A stretch of 64,000 bases of DNA from Pelagilacustribacter sp045567335 (GTDB lineage: Bacteria; Pseudomonadota; Alphaproteobacteria; Pelagibacterales; Pelagibacteraceae): NCBI GenBank assembly GCA_045567335.1, contig JBJLCZ010000001.1, positions 124,001 through 188,000 on the forward strand, in the 5' to 3' direction. The notes beneath the pieces were generated by a model that was given only the letters and a program-made list of their open reading frames with translations, did not search any database and was not told the origin of the DNA. Position numbers and translations under genes: made by a program. This document shows positions 42,976-51,536 of the stretch, one piece after another. Positions within the stretch are counted from its first letter, which is position 1. The number at the start of each line of letters is the position of its first letter.

Positions 42976-43727
42976 AATAATTCTTTATATATTTTGATAA
43001 TTCCTTTTATAGTAATGTTTGTATCAATTATAGAATTTTTATTAATTAGCTTTTTAAAAAATCCTGCATAACCTCCTGTAAGTATAACTTTATAGTTCTT
43101 TTTACTACTTGAAATAATTTTCTTAATTAAATTATTTATCAGGCCTTGATAACCCCACAAAAACCCTGCATTAAGTGCATCTTTAGTATTTTTCCCATAG
43201 ATTTTTTTATTAACTTTTAGATCAAATATTGGCAAAAGTGCCGTAGATTTATTTAAATTATTTATAGAAATTTTAATTCCTGGAGCTATTAAGCCTCCCT
43301 CATAAACACCTGGTTTATTGATTATATCAAAAGTAGTCGCAGTTCCAAAATCTACAACTAAACAATTCGTCTTATATTTCTCATAAGAGGCAACAGCATT
43401 AGCTATTCTATCAGATCCAAGCTGATTAACTTTTTTTATATTAAGTTTTATAATTGATTTTAATTTTAATTCTTTAATCTCATAGACATTGTAATTTTGA
43501 CTTATTAAATATTTTTTTATCAATTTATATATTTTAGGTACTACACTAGAAAATAATATTTTTTTATTAGTATTTTTAGAAAGAATTTTATTGAAAAACT
43601 TTTTTTTAATTTTTGGATTAAAAATTTTTTGTGTTTGAATATTATAAGATTTAATAATTTTATAGTTTTTGTTTAACAAAGAAATTTTAGTGAGTGTATT
43701 ACCTATATCTCCAACTATAAAATTCAT
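42972..43727 (-). CDS. coaX: Type III pantothenate kinase
   Basis: First enzyme of coenzyme A synthesis, in the ASKHA fold. The N-terminal phosphate loop is VGDIGNTLTKISL; the pantothenate-site motif is GSDRIANAVASYEKY; VVDFGTATTFDII and YEGGLIAPGI follow, with TGGYAGFF near the end. The length of 251 aa is normal. It overlaps birA and rnj by 4 bp each in the conserved nuoN-birA-coaX-rnj order. Confidence 0.95.
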   Translation of the reverse strand: MNFIVGDIGNTLTKISLLNKNYKIIKSYNIQTQKIFNPKIKKKFFNKILSKNTNKKILFSSVVPKIYKLIKKYLISQNYNVYEIKELKLKSIIKLNIKKVNQLGSDRIANAVASYEKYKTNCLVVDFGTATTFDIINKPGVYEGGLIAPGIKISINNLNKSTALLPIFDLKVNKKIYGKNTKDALNAGFLWGYQGLINNLIKKIISSSKKNYKVILTGGYAGFFKKLINKNSIIDTNITIKGIIKIYKELL

Positions 43728-44299
43728 TTCAAACCTTTTAAATATTTTTTTTTTAAAAAAGAAACTTTATATCTTTTTATATCAGATATAAATACTTCAT
43801 AAGAATCTTTAATTTTTTTGATTAATTCACTATTTTTAAAAGAATGTTTCGAACATTCAAGTAGAGATATAGATTCAAAATTTTTATTCTTTGGATTAAT
43901 AAAAGTATTTATTCCAATGCCTGTGATTAAATATTTTTTTTTATTATATTCAATTACTTCTTGCAATATACCACATATCTTTTTTTTTTTTATTAGCAAA
44001 TCGTTTGGCCATTTAATTTTTACTTTAAAACGAGAATATTTTTCTATGATATTTTTAATTATACATGGATTCATAAGAGAAATGATATCGAAGTTCACTT
44101 TTTTTTCTTCAATTTTGTAATATATAGATATAAAAATGTTTCCTTTTTTAGAAATCCATTCTTTACCTCTTGTTCCTCTACCTTTTGTTTGATTTAAGGC
44201 AATTATCAATGATGGATCTTGAAAGTTTTTTTTAATTAATTTAATAGCTTCAGTGTTAGTGCTTTTTACACTTTTAAATTTTATTATTTTTAATTTCAT
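43724..44299 (-). CDS. birA: Biotin-protein ligase, short form
   Basis: Attaches biotin to the carboxyl carrier protein of acetyl-CoA carboxylase. Key segments are the N-terminal SVKSTNTEAI, QTKGRGTRGKEWIS (biotinyl-AMP loop), IKWPNDLLIKKKKICGILQE and TGIGINTF. At 191 aa it lacks the N-terminal DNA-binding domain of E. coli BirA, and the C-terminal domain is also reduced, so it is an enzyme only, not a repressor. It overlaps coaX by 4 bp and shares a base with the nuoN end. Confidence 0.94.
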   Translation of the reverse strand: MKLKIIKFKSVKSTNTEAIKLIKKNFQDPSLIIALNQTKGRGTRGKEWISKKGNIFISIYYKIEEKKVNFDIISLMNPCIIKNIIEKYSRFKVKIKWPNDLLIKKKKICGILQEVIEYNKKKYLITGIGINTFINPKNKNFESISLLECSKHSFKNSELIKKIKDSYEVFISDIKRYKVSFLKKKYLKGLK

Positions 44300-45714
44300 T
44301 AATTTATAAATATAATATTTACGATATTATTTAGGAAAGATGGGTATAATAAAAATGTTACTAAAAATAAACAACTTATAAATACGGTTCCTAAAATACT
44401 TAAGTTTTTATTGGGGTCAAAATTTATTTTACTTTCATCAAAATAAATTACTTTTATTACTTTAAGGTAATAAAAAGCTGACACAACAGTAGTTATTAAA
44501 CCTATAATGGCTAATAAATACATTTCATTTTCTATAACGGTCATAAAAACATAAAATTTCGCAAAGAAACCTCCTAAGGGAGGAATTCCCGCTAATGAAA
44601 ATAATATAATTAGAAATGCTAAAGCTAATAATGGATGCTTTTTTGAAATACCTGATAAGTCTGAAATATTTTCTTTATATTCATTATCTTTTTTCATCAG
44701 ATATAAACACCCAAATGCTCCTATGTTCATAATTGCGTAAATAATTATATAAACAATTGAACTCGAATATCCTGATGAACTCCCAGTTGCTATACCCGCT
44801 AAGGCATATCCAACATGCCCAATTGAACTATAAGCTATTAATCTTTTTAAGTTTGTTTGCCCAATAGCTGCGAAAGCTCCTAAAACCATTGATGCAATAG
44901 AAATAAAAATAATTATCGTTTGCCATTGATCAATTATATTTATAAACGGAACTTGCATAAATCTGATTAAAACTGCTAGGCCAGCAATTTTAGGTACGAC
45001 AGCAAAAAAATTTGTAATTGATGTTGGCGAACCTTCATAAACATCTGGTGTCCACATATGAAAGGGTACTGCAGAAACTTTAAATGCTAGCCCGACTAAA
45101 ATAAAGACCATTGCAAAAATAGCTCCAGTATTTTCAAAATTTAAATTATTAGAAATAATATCAAAATTAGTAGACCCACTAAATCCGTATAATAGAGAAC
45201 ATCCGTAGAGCAATAATCCTGAAGAGAGCGCACTTAATATAAAATACTTTATTCCTGCTTCAGATGATCTAATATTGTCTCTATCAATTGCTGCCAGAAT
45301 ATACAAAGATAATGATTGAAGTTCTAATCCAAGATAGAATAAAATTAAATCGTTTGAACTAACCATAAAAAACATACCTAAAATTGCAAGAAGAAGAATA
45401 ATAGGGTATTCAAATTTATCTAAATTATTTTCTTTTATAAATTGTTGAGATAGATTTAATACAAAAATACTTGATATTAGAATTAAAATTTTTATTAGAT
45501 TCGAAAATGGATCAACAATGAACGAATTAGAAAAAACTTTTATATTTGTGCTTTGATTATTGAAAATTAAAAAAATTGTTAATATCATAGAGAGTAAACA
45601 TAGTTTGCTAACTACTCCATAACTTTTTTTTCTAAATACACCAATCATCAAAATAATAAAAATTGATAATGAAAAAAATATTTCTGGTAATAAAAAATAT
45701 AAATTATTTATCAT
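44299..45714 (-). CDS. nuoN: NADH-quinone oxidoreductase subunit N
   Basis: Antiporter-like membrane subunit of respiratory complex I, part of the proton-pumping arm. Many hydrophobic helices and family segments such as FYLGLELQSLSLYILAA, FILSALSSGLLLYG, FKVSAVPFHMWTPDVYEGSP and RLIAYSSIGHVGYALAG are visible, with the helix-5 Glu and the Lys-bearing helices expected for pumping. The length of 471 aa is typical. It ends the nuo genes and overlaps nuoM by 4 bp. Confidence 0.97.
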   Translation of the reverse strand: MINNLYFLLPEIFFSLSIFIILMIGVFRKKSYGVVSKLCLLSMILTIFLIFNNQSTNIKVFSNSFIVDPFSNLIKILILISSIFVLNLSQQFIKENNLDKFEYPIILLLAILGMFFMVSSNDLILFYLGLELQSLSLYILAAIDRDNIRSSEAGIKYFILSALSSGLLLYGCSLLYGFSGSTNFDIISNNLNFENTGAIFAMVFILVGLAFKVSAVPFHMWTPDVYEGSPTSITNFFAVVPKIAGLAVLIRFMQVPFINIIDQWQTIIIFISIASMVLGAFAAIGQTNLKRLIAYSSIGHVGYALAGIATGSSSGYSSSIVYIIIYAIMNIGAFGCLYLMKKDNEYKENISDLSGISKKHPLLALAFLIILFSLAGIPPLGGFFAKFYVFMTVIENEMYLLAIIGLITTVVSAFYYLKVIKVIYFDESKINFDPNKNLSILGTVFISCLFLVTFLLYPSFLNNIVNIIFIN

Positions 45715-47201
45715 TTATTGGCACTGAGGTGATAGATTAAATCTGTTTGGTAATTATTAATTAGATTAGTTATTGAAACTTGCATAGTATCTATTAATGG
45801 TTGTGGGTAAAAGCCAAAAAAAAGTGTGCTAACGACTAATAAAATTAACATTATTCCTTCATTTATATTAATATCTTTCATTGTTTTAATCTTTTCATTT
45901 TTTACTTCTCCAAATATAACTCTTTTAGCAAGCCAAAGCATATAAGCAGCTCCTAGAACAACACCGAAGCTTGCTATCATCGCTACTATTTTATTTTTTT
46001 GAAATGCGCCAACTAGAACCAAAAATTCACCTAAAAAACCACTTGTGCCAGGCAATCCTAAACCGCCCATTACAAAAATTATAAATATTAATGAGTATTT
46101 AGGAAGATAATTAACTACTCCTCCGTAAGCGCTTATAAGTCTAGAATGAATTCTATCATAAACAACACCTACACATAAAAATAAAGCTGCAGAAATAAGT
46201 CCGTGACTAATCATTTGAAACATACTTCCTTCCAGGCCTTGTTGGTTAAAAGTAAATATGCCTAATGTAACATAACCCATGTGAGCAACAGATGAATAGG
46301 CTATGAGTTTTTTCATATCATCCTGCATTAACGCAACTAACGACGTGTAAATTATAGCAACAATACTTAAAATATATATCAAAGGTATAAAATACTCTGA
46401 AGCAACTGGAAACATTGGAATCGAAAATCTTAAAAATCCATATCCTGCCATTTTTAATAATATTGCAGCTAAAATTACTGATCCAGCAGTCGGTGCTTCA
46501 ACATGTGCATCTGGAAGCCAAGTGTGAACTGGCCACATTGGCATTTTTACAGCCAAAGAGCTAAAAAAAGCTAGCCATAATAAATATTGATATTTTTCAG
46601 GTATTTTGATCTCATAAATTTGTAAAACGTCTGTTGTTCCCGTAATCCAATAAATTGAAATTATTGCAACTAACATCAAAACAGAACCCAACAAAGTAAA
46701 TAGAAAAAATTTAAAAGCTGAATAAACTCTTTTAGGACCTCCCCAAACTCCTATGATTAAAAACATAGGAATTAAGCCAGCTTCAAAAAATAAATAAAAA
46801 ACAACAAGATCTAGAGAGCAAAAAACACCCATCATAAACGTTTCTAAAACTAAAATTGCGATAAGAAATTCTTTAATTCTTGTCTTAACACTATTAATGC
46901 ATGAGATAATACAAATAGGGATAATAAATGCTGTTAAAACAATAAATAAAATAGAAATACCGTCTATACCTAATTTAAATTTTATTAAACCACTAATCCA
47001 ATTGCTTTCTTCCATAAACTGGAAATCTGACACAGAACTATCAAATGAAAACCAAAGAAAAATAGCTAATAAAAAATTTGCAACACTTGAAAAAATAGAA
47101 ACGTAAATAGCACTTCTATTATTTTCACTTTTTGTTAAAAAGATAAAAAGAGATCCTAACAAAGGCAAAAAAATTATTGTAGATAAAATTGGAAAATTCA
47201 T
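45711..47201 (-). CDS. nuoM: NADH-quinone oxidoreductase subunit M
   Basis: Antiporter-like membrane subunit of complex I. Typical segments are the FYLFFEAGLIPMFLIIGVWG region with the conserved Glu, LAVKMPMWPVHTWLPDAHVE, APTAGSVILAAILLKM, and KKLIAYSSVAHMGYVTLGIF. About fourteen hydrophobic helices fit the 496-aa length. It lies 1 bp after nuoL. Confidence 0.97.
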   Translation of the reverse strand: MNFPILSTIIFLPLLGSLFIFLTKSENNRSAIYVSIFSSVANFLLAIFLWFSFDSSVSDFQFMEESNWISGLIKFKLGIDGISILFIVLTAFIIPICIISCINSVKTRIKEFLIAILVLETFMMGVFCSLDLVVFYLFFEAGLIPMFLIIGVWGGPKRVYSAFKFFLFTLLGSVLMLVAIISIYWITGTTDVLQIYEIKIPEKYQYLLWLAFFSSLAVKMPMWPVHTWLPDAHVEAPTAGSVILAAILLKMAGYGFLRFSIPMFPVASEYFIPLIYILSIVAIIYTSLVALMQDDMKKLIAYSSVAHMGYVTLGIFTFNQQGLEGSMFQMISHGLISAALFLCVGVVYDRIHSRLISAYGGVVNYLPKYSLIFIIFVMGGLGLPGTSGFLGEFLVLVGAFQKNKIVAMIASFGVVLGAAYMLWLAKRVIFGEVKNEKIKTMKDININEGIMLILLVVSTLFFGFYPQPLIDTMQVSITNLINNYQTDLIYHLSANK

Positions 47202-47202
47202 T

Positions 47203-49110
47203 TTAATTTAGTATCAAATATGTAATTAATGCCGAAAGACCAATTAACATTACAAAAGCATAATCATAAATAAATCCAGTTTGAAATTGTACAGCTTTAG
47301 CTGAAATAAACTTTACTATTTTAGAAATTCCGTCTGGTCCAAAACGATCAATTGTTTTTTGATCACCTTGCTTCCACAAAAATGTTCCAACTTTTTTAAT
47401 CGGATTAATAAAAACTAAGTCATACAATTCATCTATATACCATTTACTTAATAAAAATTTATATAATGGTAAATTTGTTTTTGTTAATTCTTCTAATATC
47501 TTTTTATTTTTTACAAAATAAAAATAAGAAATAGGAATAGCGAATATAACTAAAATTGGTGTAATTAATAATAACCATTTAGGTATAGAGCTGTGTTCTA
47601 CTTTTTCTAAAAAGAAAATTGAATTTTTCCAAAATTGCTCGCTACTATATCCAATAAATAAATCTTTAAAAAAATAACCTGCAAAAATCGCTCCTATAGC
47701 TAATAAAATTAGTGGGGCTAACATTATAAATGGTGACTCGTGAGTTTTCTCAAAAGGAATCTTTTTATTGTTATAAGTTCCATGAAATGTTTTAAAGAGT
47801 AATCTCCATGAATAAATAGCTGTTAAAAAAGCGGTAAATACTCCAATAGTTGCGGCATAATTTCCAATTGTTGAATTTTTAAAGTAGGCGAACTCAATTA
47901 TTGCATCCTTAGAGTAAAATCCAGAAAGAAATGGAAAACCGGTTAGCGCCAATGTTCCTATTATCATTAAAATATAAGTATAAGGCAATTTTTTCCAAAC
48001 TCCTCCCATATTTCTAATATCTTGTTCGTCTTTAAAAGCATGTATTACAGAGCCCGATCCTAAAAACAATAACGCTTTAAAAAAGGCATGAGTAAAAAGA
48101 TGAAACATTGCAACATGATATGCCCCTACTCCGGCTGCAAAAAACATATAACCTAATTGGCTACATGTGGAGTATGCGATTATTTTCTTTATATCATTTT
48201 GAACTAAAGCTACTGAGGCTGCAAACACTGCAGTTATCATACCTATTATTGCTACAATATTTAAGGCAAATTGAGAGTATTCAAATAAGGGTGAACATCT
48301 CACGACTAAAAAAACTCCAGCAGTAACCATTGTTGCGGCGTGAATTAAAGCTGAAACTGGAGTAGGCCCTTCCATAGCGTCAGGCAACCAAGTGTGTAGC
48401 AAAAATTGTGCTGATTTTCCCATAGCACCAAGAAATAAGAATAAACATATTGTAGTTATTAAATTTGATTCTAATCCCAAGAAAGAAATTTCCTTGTCAG
48501 CAAATTGAGATGCAATTTCAAAAGTTTTATTAAATTCTATAGTGCCAAAATGATTAAAGATTAAAAAAATTCCTATAGCCAGGCCAAAATCTCCAACTCT
48601 ATTTACGATAAATGCTTTAATTGCAGCATTGTTAGCGGAATTTTTTTTGTACCAAAATCCTATTAATAAGTAAGAACATAATCCAACTCCCTCCCAACCA
48701 AAGAATAATTGTAAAAAATTATCTGAAACTACTAATGCTAGCATAGAAAAAGTAAATAAAGATAAATATGCCATAAATCTTGGTTTATGAGGATCATGAC
48801 TCATGTACCCTATTGAATAAACATGAACTAAAGCTGAAACAGAGGTTACTACAACACACATAACTGAACTTAATGGATCAATGTTAATTGACCAGTTTGC
48901 AATAAATTGGCCAGAATTAACCCATTCAAATATTATATAATTTCCATAAGTATCATTATAAAAACCATTATAAAAAACTATTATTGAACATATCGCAGCC
49001 ACCAAAGTAAAAAAACTTGTTATTACCTCTGAAAAAAGGTTTCCAAAAAATTTTCCAAAATAACCTATGACTGAGCCTATTAAAGGCAAAAATAATATTG
49101 CGTATTCCAT
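47203..49110 (-). CDS. nuoL: NADH-quinone oxidoreductase subunit L
   Basis: Largest antiporter-like membrane subunit of complex I, with the long lateral helix near the C-terminus. Visible motifs are FFGWEGVGLCSYLLIGFW (conserved Glu), GKSAQFLLHTWLPDAMEGPT, PVSALIHAATMVTAGVFLV and KKIIAYSTCSQLGYMFFAAG. The length of 635 aa is normal. It directly follows nuoK with no gap. Confidence 0.97.
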   Translation of the reverse strand: MEYAILFLPLIGSVIGYFGKFFGNLFSEVITSFFTLVAAICSIIVFYNGFYNDTYGNYIIFEWVNSGQFIANWSINIDPLSSVMCVVVTSVSALVHVYSIGYMSHDPHKPRFMAYLSLFTFSMLALVVSDNFLQLFFGWEGVGLCSYLLIGFWYKKNSANNAAIKAFIVNRVGDFGLAIGIFLIFNHFGTIEFNKTFEIASQFADKEISFLGLESNLITTICLFLFLGAMGKSAQFLLHTWLPDAMEGPTPVSALIHAATMVTAGVFLVVRCSPLFEYSQFALNIVAIIGMITAVFAASVALVQNDIKKIIAYSTCSQLGYMFFAAGVGAYHVAMFHLFTHAFFKALLFLGSGSVIHAFKDEQDIRNMGGVWKKLPYTYILMIIGTLALTGFPFLSGFYSKDAIIEFAYFKNSTIGNYAATIGVFTAFLTAIYSWRLLFKTFHGTYNNKKIPFEKTHESPFIMLAPLILLAIGAIFAGYFFKDLFIGYSSEQFWKNSIFFLEKVEHSSIPKWLLLITPILVIFAIPISYFYFVKNKKILEELTKTNLPLYKFLLSKWYIDELYDLVFINPIKKVGTFLWKQGDQKTIDRFGPDGISKIVKFISAKAVQFQTGFIYDYAFVMLIGLSALITYLILN

Positions 49111-49422
49111 TTAGCCTTTCATGCTATGTATATCTTCAACTCTTATTGATCCTCTATTTCTATAAAATATTACAATTATTGCTAATCCAATAGCTGCTTC
49201 TGCAGCAGCTACGGTCAAAATTAACATTGTAAAAATTTGACCAACTATATCTCCGCTAAATATTGAAAATGAAATTAAATTTATATTTACTGCTAAGAGA
49301 ATTAATTCTATAGACATTAATATTACTATTACATTTTTTCTATTTAAAAAAATTCCAACAACTCCAAGAAAAAAAACAATAGCTCCTAAGGTTAAATAAT
49401 GTCCTAAACCAACTTCAATCAT
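49111..49422 (-). CDS. nuoK: NADH-quinone oxidoreductase subunit K
   Basis: Small three-helix membrane subunit of complex I (103 aa). The family phrase IVILMSIELILLAVNINLI carries the conserved Glu of helix 2, and MLILTVAAAEAAIGLAIIV carries the Glu of helix 3; the C-terminal VEDIHSMKG is typical of alphaproteobacterial NuoK. It overlaps nuoJ by 8 bp. Confidence 0.97.
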   Translation of the reverse strand: MIEVGLGHYLTLGAIVFFLGVVGIFLNRKNVIVILMSIELILLAVNINLISFSIFSGDIVGQIFTMLILTVAAAEAAIGLAIIVIFYRNRGSIRVEDIHSMKG

Positions 49423-50044
49423 CTACATTTACACCTTGATTAATTTTTGCTTTTTTTAATTCTATTGAAGAGCTTGGCTCTCTAGATATTTGATTAATAT
49501 AACTTTGTGTTTTTACACCTTCGCGTTTTCTATAGGTTAATAAAATTGCTCCTATCATCGATAAAAGTAAAATTATTCCTGAAATTTGAAAATATAAAAT
49601 ATAGTCTGTATACATTACTTGTCCTATTTGATGCGTATTAGATATATTTTCATTTATAATTAATGAACTACTACTCATAATATTTTCTTTATATTTCCAA
49701 CCACCAATTACTACTAATAATTCTAAAAAAATTAAAACACTCACAATTATTCCTGATGGTATGTGCGTAGATTTTTTTCCTATAAACCAAGACTGTTTTT
49801 GTTCAGCAACATTTAACATCATGACTACAAATAAAAATAAAACAGCAACTGCTCCCACATATACAATTAAAAGGATCATTCCTAAAAACTCTGCGCCAAC
49901 CATAATAAATAAACATCCAACTGATATAAAATCTAATATTAAGAAAAAAACCGAGTTTACGGTACTTCTAGATGTAATAACCATCAATGCAGAAAATATT
50001 GCAATGATTGAAAAAAAATAGAAAAATAATGCGTGGGTTAACAT
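49415..50044 (-). CDS. nuoJ: NADH-quinone oxidoreductase subunit J
   Basis: Five-helix membrane subunit of complex I (209 aa). Segments such as ALMVITSRSTVNSVFFLIL, EFLGMILLIVYVGAVAVLFL and FVVMMLNV are the ND6/NuoJ hallmarks, including the helix-3 pi-bulge region. The polar C-terminal tail after about residue 170 is variable in the family. It directly follows nuoI and overlaps nuoK by 8 bp. Confidence 0.96.
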   Translation of the reverse strand: MLTHALFFYFFSIIAIFSALMVITSRSTVNSVFFLILDFISVGCLFIMVGAEFLGMILLIVYVGAVAVLFLFVVMMLNVAEQKQSWFIGKKSTHIPSGIIVSVLIFLELLVVIGGWKYKENIMSSSSLIINENISNTHQIGQVMYTDYILYFQISGIILLLSMIGAILLTYRKREGVKTQSYINQISREPSSSIELKKAKINQGVNVDD

Positions 50045-50530
50045 TTATTTATAAGGCTTATCAAGTTTAAGATTTTTTGCTAAAACAGATTCCCATCTGT
50101 CGCCGTTATCTAATAATTTTTTCTTATTGTAATATAATTCTTCTCTAGTTTCCGTAGCAAATTCAAAATTTGGACCTTGAACTATTGCATCCACTGGACA
50201 TGATTCTTCACATAAGCCACAATAAATACACTTAAGCATATCAATGTCATACCTAGTTGTTTTTCTACTTCCATCACTTCTCTCTGTAGACTCAATTGTT
50301 ATTGCTTGAGCTGGGCAAACAGCTTCACAAAGTTTACATGCAATGCATCTTTCTTCACCATTGGGATATCTTCTTAATGCGTGCTCTCCTCTCATTCTTG
50401 GACTAACATGCCCTTTTTCAAAAGGATAATTTATTGTCTTAGAAGGTTTAAATATCTCTTTTAAAGCTAATGATAATGCACCAATAAATTCTGTTAAAAA
50501 AATAGTTTTTAAAATTCTGTTAAATTTCAT
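50045..50530 (-). CDS. nuoI: NADH-quinone oxidoreductase subunit I
   Basis: Peripheral arm subunit carrying two 4Fe-4S clusters (N6a and N6b). The two ligand sets are CIACKLCEAVCPAQAI and CIYCGLCEESCPVDAI. An N-terminal amphipathic segment and the PRMRGEHALRRYPNGEERC phrase are typical. I take the ATG at 50530 (MKFNRILK), one base after the nuoH stop; a longer frame begins with TTG at 50560 inside nuoH. With this start the length is 161 aa, as usual for the family. Confidence 0.97.
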   Translation of the reverse strand: MKFNRILKTIFLTEFIGALSLALKEIFKPSKTINYPFEKGHVSPRMRGEHALRRYPNGEERCIACKLCEAVCPAQAITIESTERSDGSRKTTRYDIDMLKCIYCGLCEESCPVDAIVQGPNFEFATETREELYYNKKKLLDNGDRWESVLAKNLKLDKPYK

Positions 50531-50531
50531 T

Positions 50532-51536
50532 TTAAAAATCCTTCGTTGGTAGTAAATCAAAATAAAATAAGAAACTTGCTGTTAAAACTACGTATAAAAG
50601 AGAAAATGGAAGAAAAATTTTCCATCCAAGTCGCATTAATTGGTCATATCTATATCTTGGCACAATAGCTTTAACCAATGCAAACAATATAAATAAAAAT
50701 AATATTTTTGATATCATCCATAAAGGTGCTGGAACTGTGTTAATTGGATAAACATCAATGATAGGCAACCATCCTCCTAAAAATAAAATAGAGCCTAATG
50801 CACACATTAATAAAATGTTGGCATACTCTCCCAACCAAAACATAGCATACATCATGCCTGAATACTCTGTTTGGTAACCAGCTACCAATTCAGCTTCTGC
50901 TTCTGGGAGATCAAAGGGAGGTCTATTTGTTTCAGCCAGTGCTGATATAAAAAATATTACAAACATTGGAAATAAAGGTATCACAAACCAAAGATTTTTT
51001 TGTGCAATTACAATATCGTTTAAATTCAAAGATCCAACACATAACAAAACATTTATAATTATAATGCCTATTGATACTTCATAAGAAACCATTTGAGCGG
51101 CTGATCTTATTGCACCTAAAAATGGATATTTTGAATTTGAAGCCCATCCGCCCATAATTATTCCATAAACACCTAGAGAAGAAACTGCAAATAAATATAA
51201 AATTCCAACGTTAATATTTGATAAAACAATTTTGTCACTAAATGGAATTACAGCCCAAGCAATTAAAGCTAATGTCATTGTTACTATTGGTGCTAATATA
51301 AATATTACTTTATTAGAACTTGCAGGAATAATTATTTCTTTGAATATATACTTTAAAGCATCAGCAACTGTTTGTAATAATCCAAATGGCCCAACTACAT
51401 TAGGGCCTTTTCTTTTTTGAACTAAACCCCAAATTCTTCTATCAAGCCAAACAATCATTGCTACAGATACTAGAACTGGAACAACTAAAAATAAAATTTT
51501 ATAAATTTCATTAAAAAATATATCTATATTTGCCAT
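50532..51536 (-). CDS. nuoH: NADH-quinone oxidoreductase subunit H
   Basis: Membrane subunit at the quinone-binding junction of complex I (334 aa, eight helices). Clear family segments are WLDRRIWGLVQKRKGPNVVG, QTVADALKYIFKE, SAQMVSYEVSIGI, the quinone-site loop SALAETNRPPFDLPEAEAEL with its cluster of Glu, and VAGYQTEYSGMMYAMFWLGE. It shares one base with nuoG. Confidence 0.97.
   Translation of the reverse strand: MANIDIFFNEIYKILFLVVPVLVSVAMIVWLDRRIWGLVQKRKGPNVVGPFGLLQTVADALKYIFKEIIIPASSNKVIFILAPIVTMTLALIAWAVIPFSDKIVLSNINVGILYLFAVSSLGVYGIIMGGWASNSKYPFLGAIRSAAQMVSYEVSIGIIIINVLLCVGSLNLNDIVIAQKNLWFVIPLFPMFVIFFISALAETNRPPFDLPEAEAELVAGYQTEYSGMMYAMFWLGEYANILLMCALGSILFLGGWLPIIDVYPINTVPAPLWMISKILFLFILFALVKAIVPRYRYDQLMRLGWKIFLPFSLLYVVLTASFLFYFDLLPTKDF

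Noticed and set aside
50531..50560. TTG start extending nuoI
   Set aside because: It overlaps nuoH by about 30 bp; the ATG at 50530 fits the family length and the tight gene packing.
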